From: JAGVPT01 sp963717445
GTDB lineage: Bacteria > Bacteroidota > Ignavibacteria > UBA10030 > UBA8401
Direction of reading: 5' to 3'
Length of the DNA: 64,000 nt
Assembly: GCA_963717445.1 (NCBI GenBank)
Contig: OY970334.1
Location: 930,001-994,000 of the forward strand
Below, piece by piece: positions 18,162 through 25,626 of the stretch. Positions within the stretch are counted from its first letter, which is position 1; every line of letters begins with the position of its first letter. The notes under the pieces are model-generated. The model searched no databases. It worked only from the letters and a program-made list of their open reading frames with translations, and had not been told where the DNA came from. A program made the position numbers and the translations under genes.

Positions 18162-19190
18162 ATGAAAAAATTCTTTACACTCGCTGTCCTGCTTATCGGG
18201 ACATGCTTCAGCGCAAATCTGCAGGCACAAACCTTTACGGTTCATAAATACAGCATCGATGGTGAAGGGGGTACGGATTATCTGACGGCTGAACCCGGAA
18301 CGGGCCGTGTCTTTGTCTCGCGTGGCTTTCACGTTATGGTGCTCGACGCAAACACCGGCTCAGTGATTGGCGATATTCAGGACACACCGAATAATCATGG
18401 AATCGCACTTGTTGCAAAATACAATCACGGGTTCATCACCAACCGTGGTGATTCCACAGTCACGATGTTCGATCTTACCACGCTTGCCATGATCAAAAAA
18501 ATCAAGATTCCTGCCGGCGGACAAGATGGTATTATGTACGATGACTTCACTGACCGCATCATTCTGACCAATCATAGCAATCCTGGTACCGCTACTGCGA
18601 TCGATCCAAACGCCGGAGTTATTACGGGAGAAGCCCAGCTTGAGGATAGTTCGCCCGAAGGCGCGGCAACGGATGGGAAAGGTAAACTTTTCATCAACCT
18701 CGAAAGAAAGAACTCTATTCAGGTAGTCGACGCCAAAACATTGAAGGCTCTTGGTGTGTGGCCGTTAGATTCCTGCGAGGGACCGACCGGGATCGCTTAC
18801 GACCGGACAACAGACAGAATCTTTTCCGGCTGCGGCAAAATTTCGGCAGTGGTGAACCCGGAAACCGGCAAGATTGTGGCGACGGTGCCAAACGGCGAAG
18901 GGGTTGACGCACTTGGATGGGATCCGTCCGAAAAGTTGATCTATATTCCAGCGGGCCGCGATAGCAGCGTAACAGTCGTGCACGAAGATTCACCCGACCA
19001 TTATACCGTCGTTGCTACGGTTACTACAATGACCGGTGCAAAAACAATTTCCGTCGATACGGTTAACCATGTGGCATATCTGTTCCAACCTCAATACGGC
19101 CCCGCTCCGGCAGACGCACCGTTAGACCGAAACGGCCGCCGTCCACGTGGACCGGTCATAGGCGCATATCTCATTGTGATAAAACATTGA
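18162..19190 (+). CDS. Secreted YncE-like beta-propeller protein
   Basis: A 342-residue protein with TAGGAGG upstream and a signal peptide ending near LQAQ. The body is made of repeating segments of about 40 residues such as GRVFVSRGFHVMVLDANTGSVIGDI and RIFSGCGKISAVVNPETGKIVATV, the pattern of seven-bladed YncE/NHL-like or 'YVTN' propellers. Such proteins are extracytoplasmic and often bind ligands or partner proteins; enzymatic activity cannot be predicted. It follows the CE15-type gene by 81 bases and may be co-transcribed with it. Confidence 0.75.
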   Translation: MKKFFTLAVLLIGTCFSANLQAQTFTVHKYSIDGEGGTDYLTAEPGTGRVFVSRGFHVMVLDANTGSVIGDIQDTPNNHGIALVAKYNHGFITNRGDSTVTMFDLTTLAMIKKIKIPAGGQDGIMYDDFTDRIILTNHSNPGTATAIDPNAGVITGEAQLEDSSPEGAATDGKGKLFINLERKNSIQVVDAKTLKALGVWPLDSCEGPTGIAYDRTTDRIFSGCGKISAVVNPETGKIVATVPNGEGVDALGWDPSEKLIYIPAGRDSSVTVVHEDSPDHYTVVATVTTMTGAKTISVDTVNHVAYLFQPQYGPAPADAPLDRNGRRPRGPVIGAYLIVIKH

Positions 19191-19320
19191 TACCAGACCG
19201 AAAGCTGTGACGATTCATGCACTATGCAAATACAGATAGGTATCGTCGAACAACTGACATGCCCCATGTTTATATGCCAACGTTAAGTTACTAAATTTCC
19301 TCAGGCATTAACAGGTTCGG

Positions 19321-19560
19321 TCATAGGAAATTTTTGAAGGAACCAAGAAGTGACAATCTCTTGGCCGCCACTTCCTTCTTGCGGTCGATGACCTTTGCAT
19401 ATACCGCAGTCATAGCCAAATTTTTATGGCCAACAATTTACTGACGGTGTAAATATCCACACCGCCACATAGAGCGAGCGTAGCAAATGGATGACGGGCC
19501 TTAGGGAACAAAATCACCTTTTCGACTCCTGCTCTCTTTCGCCACGTTTTCAAAAACCTT
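19321..19560 (-). pseudogene. Tyrosine recombinase (integrase) C-terminal remnant
   Basis: Read on the minus strand, this stretch translates to ARHPFATLALCGGVDIYTVSKLL, then after a one-base deletion GHKNLAMTAVYAKVIDRKKE and a terminal LSLLGSF. This is the catalytic C-terminus of Bacteroidota tyrosine recombinases: the RHxFAT box, the LLGHK box and the catalytic Tyr in VYAKV. The frameshift and the missing N-terminal two thirds mean that it cannot be active. It marks past integration of a mobile element in this island. Confidence 0.8.
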
Positions 19561-19600
19561 GTCAACAGTGGATTGGCGAGGCAGCTTAACGATGATATCC

Positions 19601-20551
19601 TTAAACATTGACTGTTGTCGCATCGTTTCCCCTCATCTTACTCCGGAATGCATCGATTTCATTCCTAAAAGGCGCGGAAGGTTGCGCCCCCAATCTCGTG
19701 ACGCAAATTGCCGCGGCTGCAGTCGCAAATCTTGCAGAGTCGGCAAGTGTCCACTTCTCAGAGAGTGCAACCGCCAGGCAGCCGCAATAAACGTCGCCGG
19801 CCGCCGTGGTATCCACTGCCTCAACATTGAAAGCCGGTATCCATTCGGATACACCGGAAGCTGCCACGTAGGAACCTTGTGCCCCCAACGTTATGATAAC
19901 TGTTTCACTTCCGAGCCTTAACAGCTCCTTCGCGGCAAGTTCAACGGATTCCCTCCCGGCAACGCTAATACCGGACAGCATTCCCGCCTCGATTTCATTC
20001 ACCACCAAAATCGATGCTTTCCTGAGATACGATTTGTCAAACTCTCTCGCCGGTGCGAAATTCCACAGAACTCTCGTCTTGTGTCTGCTGCAAACGTCAA
20101 GAATATATTTCAAAGTCTCAGGCAGGATCTCAAACTGGAGAACCACCATCGCGGCTTCTCCGATCAACGTCTCGGCTCTATCTATGTGTTGAGCTTTAAG
20201 CTTGTAGTTCGCGCCAGGCGCGACGGAAAGGTAGTTGGCACCCCGCTCTCCGATCATCACGAGGGCTTTTCCGCATGAAATGCCTTTCTCTTCAAAGACA
20301 CAATCAGTGTTGATCCCTTCATTCACAAAATGTTCCACCATCCGGTGCGAGCTATCATCGTCGCCGACACAATTCACGAAGCAGACATCGCCACCGGCTC
20401 TCGCGGCTCCGACCGCCTGATTGGCACCTTTTCCTCCGAAGGTCTCCATGAAGACCGCATCCGTGATCGTCTCGCCCACGCCGGGGAGCCTGGCCATCTT
20501 CATGATATAGTCAACACTCGAGCTTCCGATAACAACAATAGGTTTTTTCAT
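19601..20551 (-). CDS. rbsK: Ribokinase-type PfkB carbohydrate kinase
   Basis: A 316-residue cytoplasmic sugar kinase of normal ribokinase length. The N-terminal PfkB signature FGGKGANQAVGAARAG (sugar binding) and the C-terminal VDTTAAGDVYCGCLA, with the catalytic Asp in AAGD, match ribokinases, which phosphorylate ribose or related sugars with ATP. A ribokinase label is the best fit, but substrate switching in this family is common. It is transcribed with, and 119 bases downstream of, a GRP-family sugar transporter, so the transporter probably brings in the kinase's substrate. No ribosome binding site is evident. Confidence 0.82.
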   Translation of the reverse strand: MKKPIVVIGSSSVDYIMKMARLPGVGETITDAVFMETFGGKGANQAVGAARAGGDVCFVNCVGDDDSSHRMVEHFVNEGINTDCVFEEKGISCGKALVMIGERGANYLSVAPGANYKLKAQHIDRAETLIGEAAMVVLQFEILPETLKYILDVCSRHKTRVLWNFAPAREFDKSYLRKASILVVNEIEAGMLSGISVAGRESVELAAKELLRLGSETVIITLGAQGSYVAASGVSEWIPAFNVEAVDTTAAGDVYCGCLAVALSEKWTLADSARFATAAAAICVTRLGAQPSAPFRNEIDAFRSKMRGNDATTVNV

Positions 20552-20573
20552 AATTCGAAATGATTGAAAATTA

Positions 20574-20598
20574 GTATCACGCGAAGACGCAAAGCCGC
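20574..20598. repeat. Dispersed intergenic repeat (TCACGC...CGCAAAGCCGC family)
   Basis: TATCACGCGAAGACGCAAAG followed by CCGCG; nearly the same sequence occurs at 32868-32892 and in diverged inverted form near 15195-15235, each time between genes. Confidence 0.6.
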
Positions 20599-20670
20599 GG
20601 CTTGACGACTCTGCCTAAGATATTTTTTTTGTTTTCTCAATAGTTCTATTCGTCAATCTCGTATTGACGA

Positions 20671-21672
20671 TCAGAGTTTTGCAGCGACGATAAGGCCCAG
20701 ACCAATGATGAACGAGATGAACATGACTGCTAGATAACGTGTGATCGAAGAAGGGGCGCCCTTAAACTCTTTGAACACAAAGACACCCCATGCCGCCCCA
20801 ATCATGGTGGACCCCTGCCCTAACCCATAAGAGATCGCAGGGCCGGCCTTGTCTGAAGCTATCAGGTTAAACAGAAGACCGGTATTGAAAATGAGACCTC
20901 CGGCAAGACCTATCAAGTGCCGTTTCAGCGTCCCGTTAGCAAAATATTCTGAGTAAGTCGATTTATTTCCGTCCACAGGTTTGTACATGAAGTACGTATT
21001 CCAAACAAAATTCGAAAGAAAAACGCCGATGGAAAAAATGAGCACGGCTGAATAAGGGGTGAGTTTCCCAGCCTCCGGTGTTACAAAATTCAGCGTCATG
21101 CTGTCGGCAACGAACCTGTAAAAAAATCCCATGATGATTCCGGCAAAGACCGACAAGACAATGCCTTTGGTCGGAGAAGAGCCTCTCGATCCGGCAACTT
21201 TCGAAGCGGCGACAGCGTTTACTGCCATTGCTATTACTACGAGCAATACTCCGATAAACAGCAGGTGCGGATTTCCTTCCGGTTGTTTGATGTAGTTCAC
21301 CACAACGCCAATCACGAGCGCTAATCCAACGCCGATGGGAAAAGCAATTGATAATCCAGCCACCGATATCGCCGCAACGATGAGGAGGTTGGAAAGATTA
21401 AAGACAATGCCTCCGATGACGGCCGAGAGGAGTGAACCGGAATCGGCCTGAATAAGATCAGCCAAGAAGCTTCTGCCATTAGAGCCCGTGCTTCCCATCG
21501 TCAGCCCGAAGAGAAGCGCCGCAATAATCAACCCAAGAGCGTAGTCCCAATAAAACAGCGGAAATGGCCAGTCCTTTGTCGAAATCTTTGAAGTGTTTGC
21601 CCATGATCCCCAACAGAGCATTGTCACAACACAAAATGCAACGGCAACAGAATATTCATTTATGATGTACAT
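20671..21672 (-). CDS. GRP-family (RhaT-like) sugar transporter
   Basis: From the ATG at 21672 (AAAGG eight bases upstream; a TTG two codons earlier is possible) the product has 333 residues with ten likely membrane helices. The start (AVAFCVVTMLCWGSWANTSK) and the helix SYGLGQGSTMIGAAWGVFVFKEF resemble the glucose/ribose porter (GRP) and RhaT branch of the drug/metabolite transporter superfamily, proton-linked importers of neutral sugars. The neighbouring ribokinase suggests ribose or a similar sugar. The inverted repeat copy B ends 19 bases upstream of the ATG, so the gene's promoter must lie in or be supplied by that repeat. Confidence 0.8.
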   Translation of the reverse strand: MYIINEYSVAVAFCVVTMLCWGSWANTSKISTKDWPFPLFYWDYALGLIIAALLFGLTMGSTGSNGRSFLADLIQADSGSLLSAVIGGIVFNLSNLLIVAAISVAGLSIAFPIGVGLALVIGVVVNYIKQPEGNPHLLFIGVLLVVIAMAVNAVAASKVAGSRGSSPTKGIVLSVFAGIIMGFFYRFVADSMTLNFVTPEAGKLTPYSAVLIFSIGVFLSNFVWNTYFMYKPVDGNKSTYSEYFANGTLKRHLIGLAGGLIFNTGLLFNLIASDKAGPAISYGLGQGSTMIGAAWGVFVFKEFKGAPSSITRYLAVMFISFIIGLGLIVAAKL

Positions 21673-21980
21673 GTTCAATGCCTTTCATTGGGTAGTGACT
21701 CATTTTAAATGATAGTCTCGAAGTTACTCTTCTTTCTCTGGCGCCAGAGAAAGAAGCAAAGAGAGCTTCTCAGAATCGGAATGCTGGCGATGCTTTCCCA
21801 CACACAGCCGGGAGAAAACTGCTCCCGCTTGCCACCTGGACATGCCAGCCGTTTTCTCAACGCACGCATCGCCCCCCCACCCCCACTGTCGCCGATTCCG
21901 AGGATACAACACATGCAGCTTTTGCAACAATAATCGAAATCGTCAGGTCGGCGGGTGGGAAGGATTCAATCGAAGGGTTT

Positions 21981-22003
21981 TCCCGAAAGGGATCCCTTGG
22001 GGA
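21981..22003. mobile_element. 23-bp short double-hairpin insertion in copy B
   Basis: Absent from copy A, where GGGTTT joins CAATTTC. It folds as TCCC-GAAA-GGGA and then TCCC-TTG-GGGA. Confidence 0.7.
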
Positions 22004-22133
22004 CAATTTCGGCGCTTGACCATCAAACCACAATATTCGACGCTCTCTTGCGCCGAAATTGACGGCATGTGCGGCTGGGATTGAATCCGTGTGTTACGAT
22101 TTCCCCAAAGGGGTCCTTCGGACGAGAGATTTC

Positions 22134-22176
22134 TCCCGCTTTAAAAACAAAAAAGGCGGGATGCCGTAAAGCGGCA
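22134..22176 (+). mobile_element. 43-bp double-hairpin mini-element in copy B, covarying stem
   Basis: Absent from copy A, where GATTTC joins TTTGGTTA with no base gained or lost. Hairpin I is TCCCGC...GCGGGA; hairpin II is TGCCG-TAAAG-CGGCA, in which one C-G pair of the sister elements is replaced by G-C, keeping the stem intact. Confidence 0.75.
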
Positions 22177-22188
22177 TTTGGTTACTTT

Positions 22189-22236
22189 TCCCGCTTCTAT
22201 TAAAAATTTTAAAGAGCGGGATCCCGTACAGCGGGA
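22189..22236 (+). mobile_element. 48-bp double-hairpin mini-element in copy B
   Basis: Absent from copy A. Hairpin I is TCCCGC...GCGGGA around an AT-rich loop; hairpin II, TCCCG-TACAG-CGGGA, is identical to that of the element at 16436-16480. CTT appears on both sides, so a 3-bp target duplication is possible. Confidence 0.75.
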
Positions 22237-22320
22237 CTTCCTCGGAAAGAAAGTAACATACACTAACTCCATTAGACCTCAGACGCTCGTTTTTCTTTCT
22301 CAAAATGAGTTGCTACCTTT

Positions 22321-24240
22321 CTATTGAGCATCCTGGAGCAAAGACAAATAGGTTACAGCACCAATCGCATGATAAAAAGGAACACCCCACACTTCTTGGG
22401 TATTCCATTCGACGGCATTTAACGTCTCCATATATGGAGTGTCGTCCAATCGTCCGACAAAACCGTCCACCGTGGCGTCGGGAATACGATAATTCACGAA
22501 CGATGCAATAACAGGATGTCTGAAACCAATGCCGGTGAAAAGACAAAGACCCGTGGTGTTATGGCCAGTCGCCCATTGAATCAATTTCTCACTTTCATCG
22601 CGGTAAAGTTCTTTTTTCCACAGGAGAGCGGCCCGTGCAAGGAGGTAGGCGTGTTGCATAAGAACGGCATCGGTTCCATGTACCATTTCCTGCGCATTGA
22701 GCGGGCTGATGAATGTACGAACATAATTCCCCCCGCCAGCGTCGCGAAACGTCACTTCATCGGAATGGAGCGGCTTCACAAACACACCGTACGGTGTCAC
22801 CGAAAACGGATTGCTCATAGCATCTTTCAAAATGTAGTTCTCGATATATCGTTTCACTGCTAACCCCGTTCGTTTCGTGAGGTCGGACATCTTGGGTGCG
22901 TCAAGCTCGCACACGCGCAACAACGCCATCGCCGGTTCTGCATTCCACACGATACTGCGGTAGCCGTCGGTCTTCCCCTTCTCGTAGAAATATCCGTTCA
23001 ACTGGTATTCGCCGGTTTCCTGTCTACTCATGAGCTCGTTGGCCAATCGTTCAATCTCTTCGCCGCTCACTCGCGCCAGTCCGGATGCGTACAATTCGCA
23101 AGCAGCGAGCAATTCTTCTGCGACAAATAGTGTTCTGCCGTCATGCTTCACCTTCTGACTGTATTTCCATCCCAATTCGGCAAGGTGCTCGCACTTCAAA
23201 GCATCTGCGGCATCGAGAACCCGCGAAGCAAAGACCTGATTGCGGATAAAAAGAAATTGGCAGACCGGGTTATACGTGGTGCGAATTTTTCTCTCGTCTC
23301 CGTTCTCCTTAATATTGTCGCTCTTCCCTTCACCGGAACCGAGGCACCCTGCATGGTTTTCACACCACCAATCGTCCTGATAATTTTTTCCTCCACGCAG
23401 AGGCCCACTCCCGATATCTTCGTATACTCGTCCCTCAGGAGTGATCATCGCTTGAAAGAACTTATTTCCCCATTTGATTTCATCGAGGGCATCTTCCCTG
23501 TAAGCAGGATCAGCATGTTGCACAATCATGGAGAGGGCTTCGATATGCGAGCTTGTTTGCGAAATCCACTTACGGAAATCTCCCGCGTCGTTCCAACCGC
23601 CGGCAGCCGGAACATACGACCCATCCGTATCAAGAACCCCGTCGTCTGCGTTCTCGAGCGGCCGTATGCCGGGGGTCTCAATTCCCGACCGCTGACAATG
23701 TAAATAGTTGAGATAGCTCCGGATCAGACGCTCGTACGGATTGCGTTCAATCACGAATGGAGTTGTGAAACCGTACTCAGTTTCAATCTGGTAGATTCCC
23801 GGTTGATTGAATGCGGTGAAATCACCCTGCCAGAATGTCCCCCAACGGCTGGCGATTTTTTTTAACGTCCCCCAGTACGCAGAAACACCGGCTCTGGACT
23901 TATCATCTCCGGCATATTTCCCCTTGTCAATGTCGAACGGCCAATCAAAGAAAGCGCCAGTCCAAGCTTTCGGCAGGTGCTGTTCCCGTTTCATGCGTGA
24001 AAGCAGGCGATCGACATAGAAGGGAATTTCGTCAGGAAGCGCCGAGTCCGCGGGGGAAGGCAACAACGTTACAGTCTTCGGACCTAATTCCCGAAACCCA
24101 AGTTGCGATGTTACAACAGTAGGCTGGGTTACATATGTCTTGCAGACTTCCTGTGATTCAAGATGTCCGGCAGAAATCAGGAGAATGATAATGAGTGGAG
24201 CCGATGCTTTTCTTAAGACCATTTGGGTTAGAGCGATCAT
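22321..24240 (-). CDS. Glycoside hydrolase family 9 (endoglucanase-type)
   Basis: The start at 24240 (AAGG about seven bases upstream, then a signal peptide ending near HLESQ) is preferred over the longer frame beginning at 24294. The 639-residue product has an N-terminal Ig-like domain of the CelD_N kind (about 20-105: VVTSQLGFRELGPKTV ... PFVIERN) and then a GH9 catalytic domain. PAAGGWNDAGDFRKWI holds the catalytic base Asp, and the acid Glu is probably in WNTQEVWGVPFYH near the C-terminus. GH9 enzymes hydrolyse beta-1,4-glucans such as cellulose, xyloglucan or mixed-linkage glucan, by inversion. It is the left boundary of the cell-wall degradation region; the repeat element abuts its stop codon. 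Confidence 0.87.
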   Translation of the reverse strand: MIALTQMVLRKASAPLIIILLISAGHLESQEVCKTYVTQPTVVTSQLGFRELGPKTVTLLPSPADSALPDEIPFYVDRLLSRMKREQHLPKAWTGAFFDWPFDIDKGKYAGDDKSRAGVSAYWGTLKKIASRWGTFWQGDFTAFNQPGIYQIETEYGFTTPFVIERNPYERLIRSYLNYLHCQRSGIETPGIRPLENADDGVLDTDGSYVPAAGGWNDAGDFRKWISQTSSHIEALSMIVQHADPAYREDALDEIKWGNKFFQAMITPEGRVYEDIGSGPLRGGKNYQDDWWCENHAGCLGSGEGKSDNIKENGDERKIRTTYNPVCQFLFIRNQVFASRVLDAADALKCEHLAELGWKYSQKVKHDGRTLFVAEELLAACELYASGLARVSGEEIERLANELMSRQETGEYQLNGYFYEKGKTDGYRSIVWNAEPAMALLRVCELDAPKMSDLTKRTGLAVKRYIENYILKDAMSNPFSVTPYGVFVKPLHSDEVTFRDAGGGNYVRTFISPLNAQEMVHGTDAVLMQHAYLLARAALLWKKELYRDESEKLIQWATGHNTTGLCLFTGIGFRHPVIASFVNYRIPDATVDGFVGRLDDTPYMETLNAVEWNTQEVWGVPFYHAIGAVTYLSLLQDAQ

Positions 24241-24533
24241 GTATATCCTTAGGTGATAAGCAGATGGTTTGCAGCGAGACAGCGTTGTGAACAAATCGTT
24301 CTGGCCAGTCTAATCTGTTGCGGCAGAGAGTCTATTGAACTCGATAGGCCATCGTGGATGAGCTTATTTCAAATATACACAGCACGGACAAGCATTGCAA
24401 TGCTCGGTAGCGGTACGTTTTCAAACCCTCCAGATCATTAATATTTTGGCGATAATTGTAACTGAGAATAGTGTGATTTTGCGTGTTGCTTTTCAAATCA
24501 ACTATTCTTATCCTATACACGTCTAACCTATCA

Positions 24534-25130
24534 GTGGAACCTTCCAACAAATATCGCAAGAAGCTACTTGAGGCAATGGTTTATTTCGCCTCAGCGCTAA
24601 GGAATCCGACCAAGATGATGATGTATAAAGTCTTGGCCGAATTTGATTTTAGGCATATAGAAAAAACGGGTTTACCTGTAACGAATCTTGAATATGAAGC
24701 ATGGGAAAGAGGGCCGGTACCACGAGAGCTTCATAACGAAATAACAAAAGGGAATGAACTGGTTTTACCAGATGATTTTCAAAAATCATTATATGTTGAT
24801 AAAGAAGAATTTGTTGATAAAGAGACTGGCGAAACAAAATCTAAATTTATTTTTCGCAATAAGCGCAAAGCAGATTTATCTGTTTTCTCTCCACGACAAG
24901 TAAAGATTTTAGAGCAAGTAACCGAAATTTACAAATATACAACTGCTACTGATGCCTCAAAAGCATCCCACGCATTTGATAAGCCTTGGGCAAAAACGAT
25001 TAAGAAAAAGGGGGAGGGGGCGGTTATAGATTATGCTGACCATATAACAGATAAAACGCCATTAAATAAAGAAGAGGCGGCAGAATGGAGACGGGAATCG
25101 CTCGCATTCAAAAAAAACATGAATGGTTAA
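24534..25130 (+). CDS. Panacea-domain (SocA-like) antitoxin
   Basis: About 198 residues from the GTG at 24534; a GTG at 24483 or ATG at 24576 are alternatives and none has a good ribosome site. LLEAMVYFASALRNPTKMMM, VTNLEYEAWERGPVPRELHN and the late DKPWAKT fit the Panacea/SocA domain (DUF4065), whose conserved core includes the 'a.erGPv' motif. Panacea proteins neutralise many unrelated toxins (PanAT systems). The gene overlaps the following toxin-like gene by eight bases, typical of toxin-antitoxin operons. It is AT-rich compared with both flanks and lies on the plus strand within a long minus-strand region, pointing to horizontal gain. Confidence 0.75.
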   Translation: MEPSNKYRKKLLEAMVYFASALRNPTKMMMYKVLAEFDFRHIEKTGLPVTNLEYEAWERGPVPRELHNEITKGNELVLPDDFQKSLYVDKEEFVDKETGETKSKFIFRNKRKADLSVFSPRQVKILEQVTEIYKYTTATDASKASHAFDKPWAKTIKKKGEGAVIDYADHITDKTPLNKEEAAEWRRESLAFKKNMNG

Positions 25131-25536
25131 GGCTGGGGAAATATATTTTAATCCGTGTTACGAGTATCCTGCGGGGAACATTGAAGATAAACTTCTTGTG
25201 GTATTGAAAACCACATCGCTACCCACCGATCCGGTTATACTTATCCCGACCACAACAAATAAAAGCAATTATCCGTACCGCGATGGGTGCAACAAAAATA
25301 AATATATCTTCTATCTAAAAGCAAAGCAGGATTTTTTTGTTAACAATACAATTATTCAAATCTATATTTTAAACGGGGCGAAATTCGCCCTACAAAGTCA
25401 GTTTGATTTATCAGTAAAGAATAAAACAATTGAGCATATAGGTTCTCTAAAAAGCAATACATTCCAACAACTTCTCGATTGCATAAAATCTCAGAAAGAT
25501 GACATAGACCAAGATACATATGCCCTTCTCTTTTAA
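25123..25536 (+). CDS. Putative toxin partner of the Panacea protein, possibly MazF/PemK-like
   Basis: A 137-residue basic protein whose ATG overlaps the antitoxin stop (ATGGTTAA). The start AGEIYFNPCYEYPAGNIEDKLLVVLK followed by DPVILIPTTTN recalls the first strands of the MazF/PemK small barrel (GeIy...pp..g...k.RPvLVl...), although the conserved Arg-Pro is replaced. The rest is not recognised. MazF-type toxins cut mRNA; that activity is only an inference here. Its pairing with a Panacea antitoxin is the strongest evidence that it is a toxin. Confidence 0.5.
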   Translation: MVKAGEIYFNPCYEYPAGNIEDKLLVVLKTTSLPTDPVILIPTTTNKSNYPYRDGCNKNKYIFYLKAKQDFFVNNTIIQIYILNGAKFALQSQFDLSVKNKTIEHIGSLKSNTFQQLLDCIKSQKDDIDQDTYALLF

Positions 25537-25626
25537 GCTGCTTTATTTTCCTTCACTTTAGATTCAAACAAATCTTCCCAATTCCAAATCTTATTTGTGT
25601 TCAGGCTGAGTCCCATTCCCCTTTTC

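Larger units (their letters stand above)
21691..22317 (-). mobile_element. TIR-bounded repeat element, copy B
   Basis: The 627-bp inverted counterpart of copy A, with terminal repeats GGTAGTGACTCATTTT and (complement) GGTAGCAACTCATTTT. It carries a perfect 28-bp palindrome at 21729-21756 with centre GGCGCC instead of GGTACC. It is longer than copy A because of three short insertions (21981-22003, 22134-22176, 22189-22236) and lacks the one at 16436-16480. It is wedged between the transporter start and the stop codon of the GH9 gene, four bases away. Confidence 0.8.

Noticed and set aside
16265..21914. Short frames with MRALRKRLAC in both repeat copies
   Set aside because: Similar in both copies only because the DNA repeat is conserved; the frames diverge and have no ribosome site, so a protein product is not supported.
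25533..25616. 27-codon minus-strand frame ending in NWEDLFESKVKENKAA
   Set aside because: Protein-like ending, but only 84 bases, overlapping the toxin stop, without ribosome site; perhaps a remnant, not callable.
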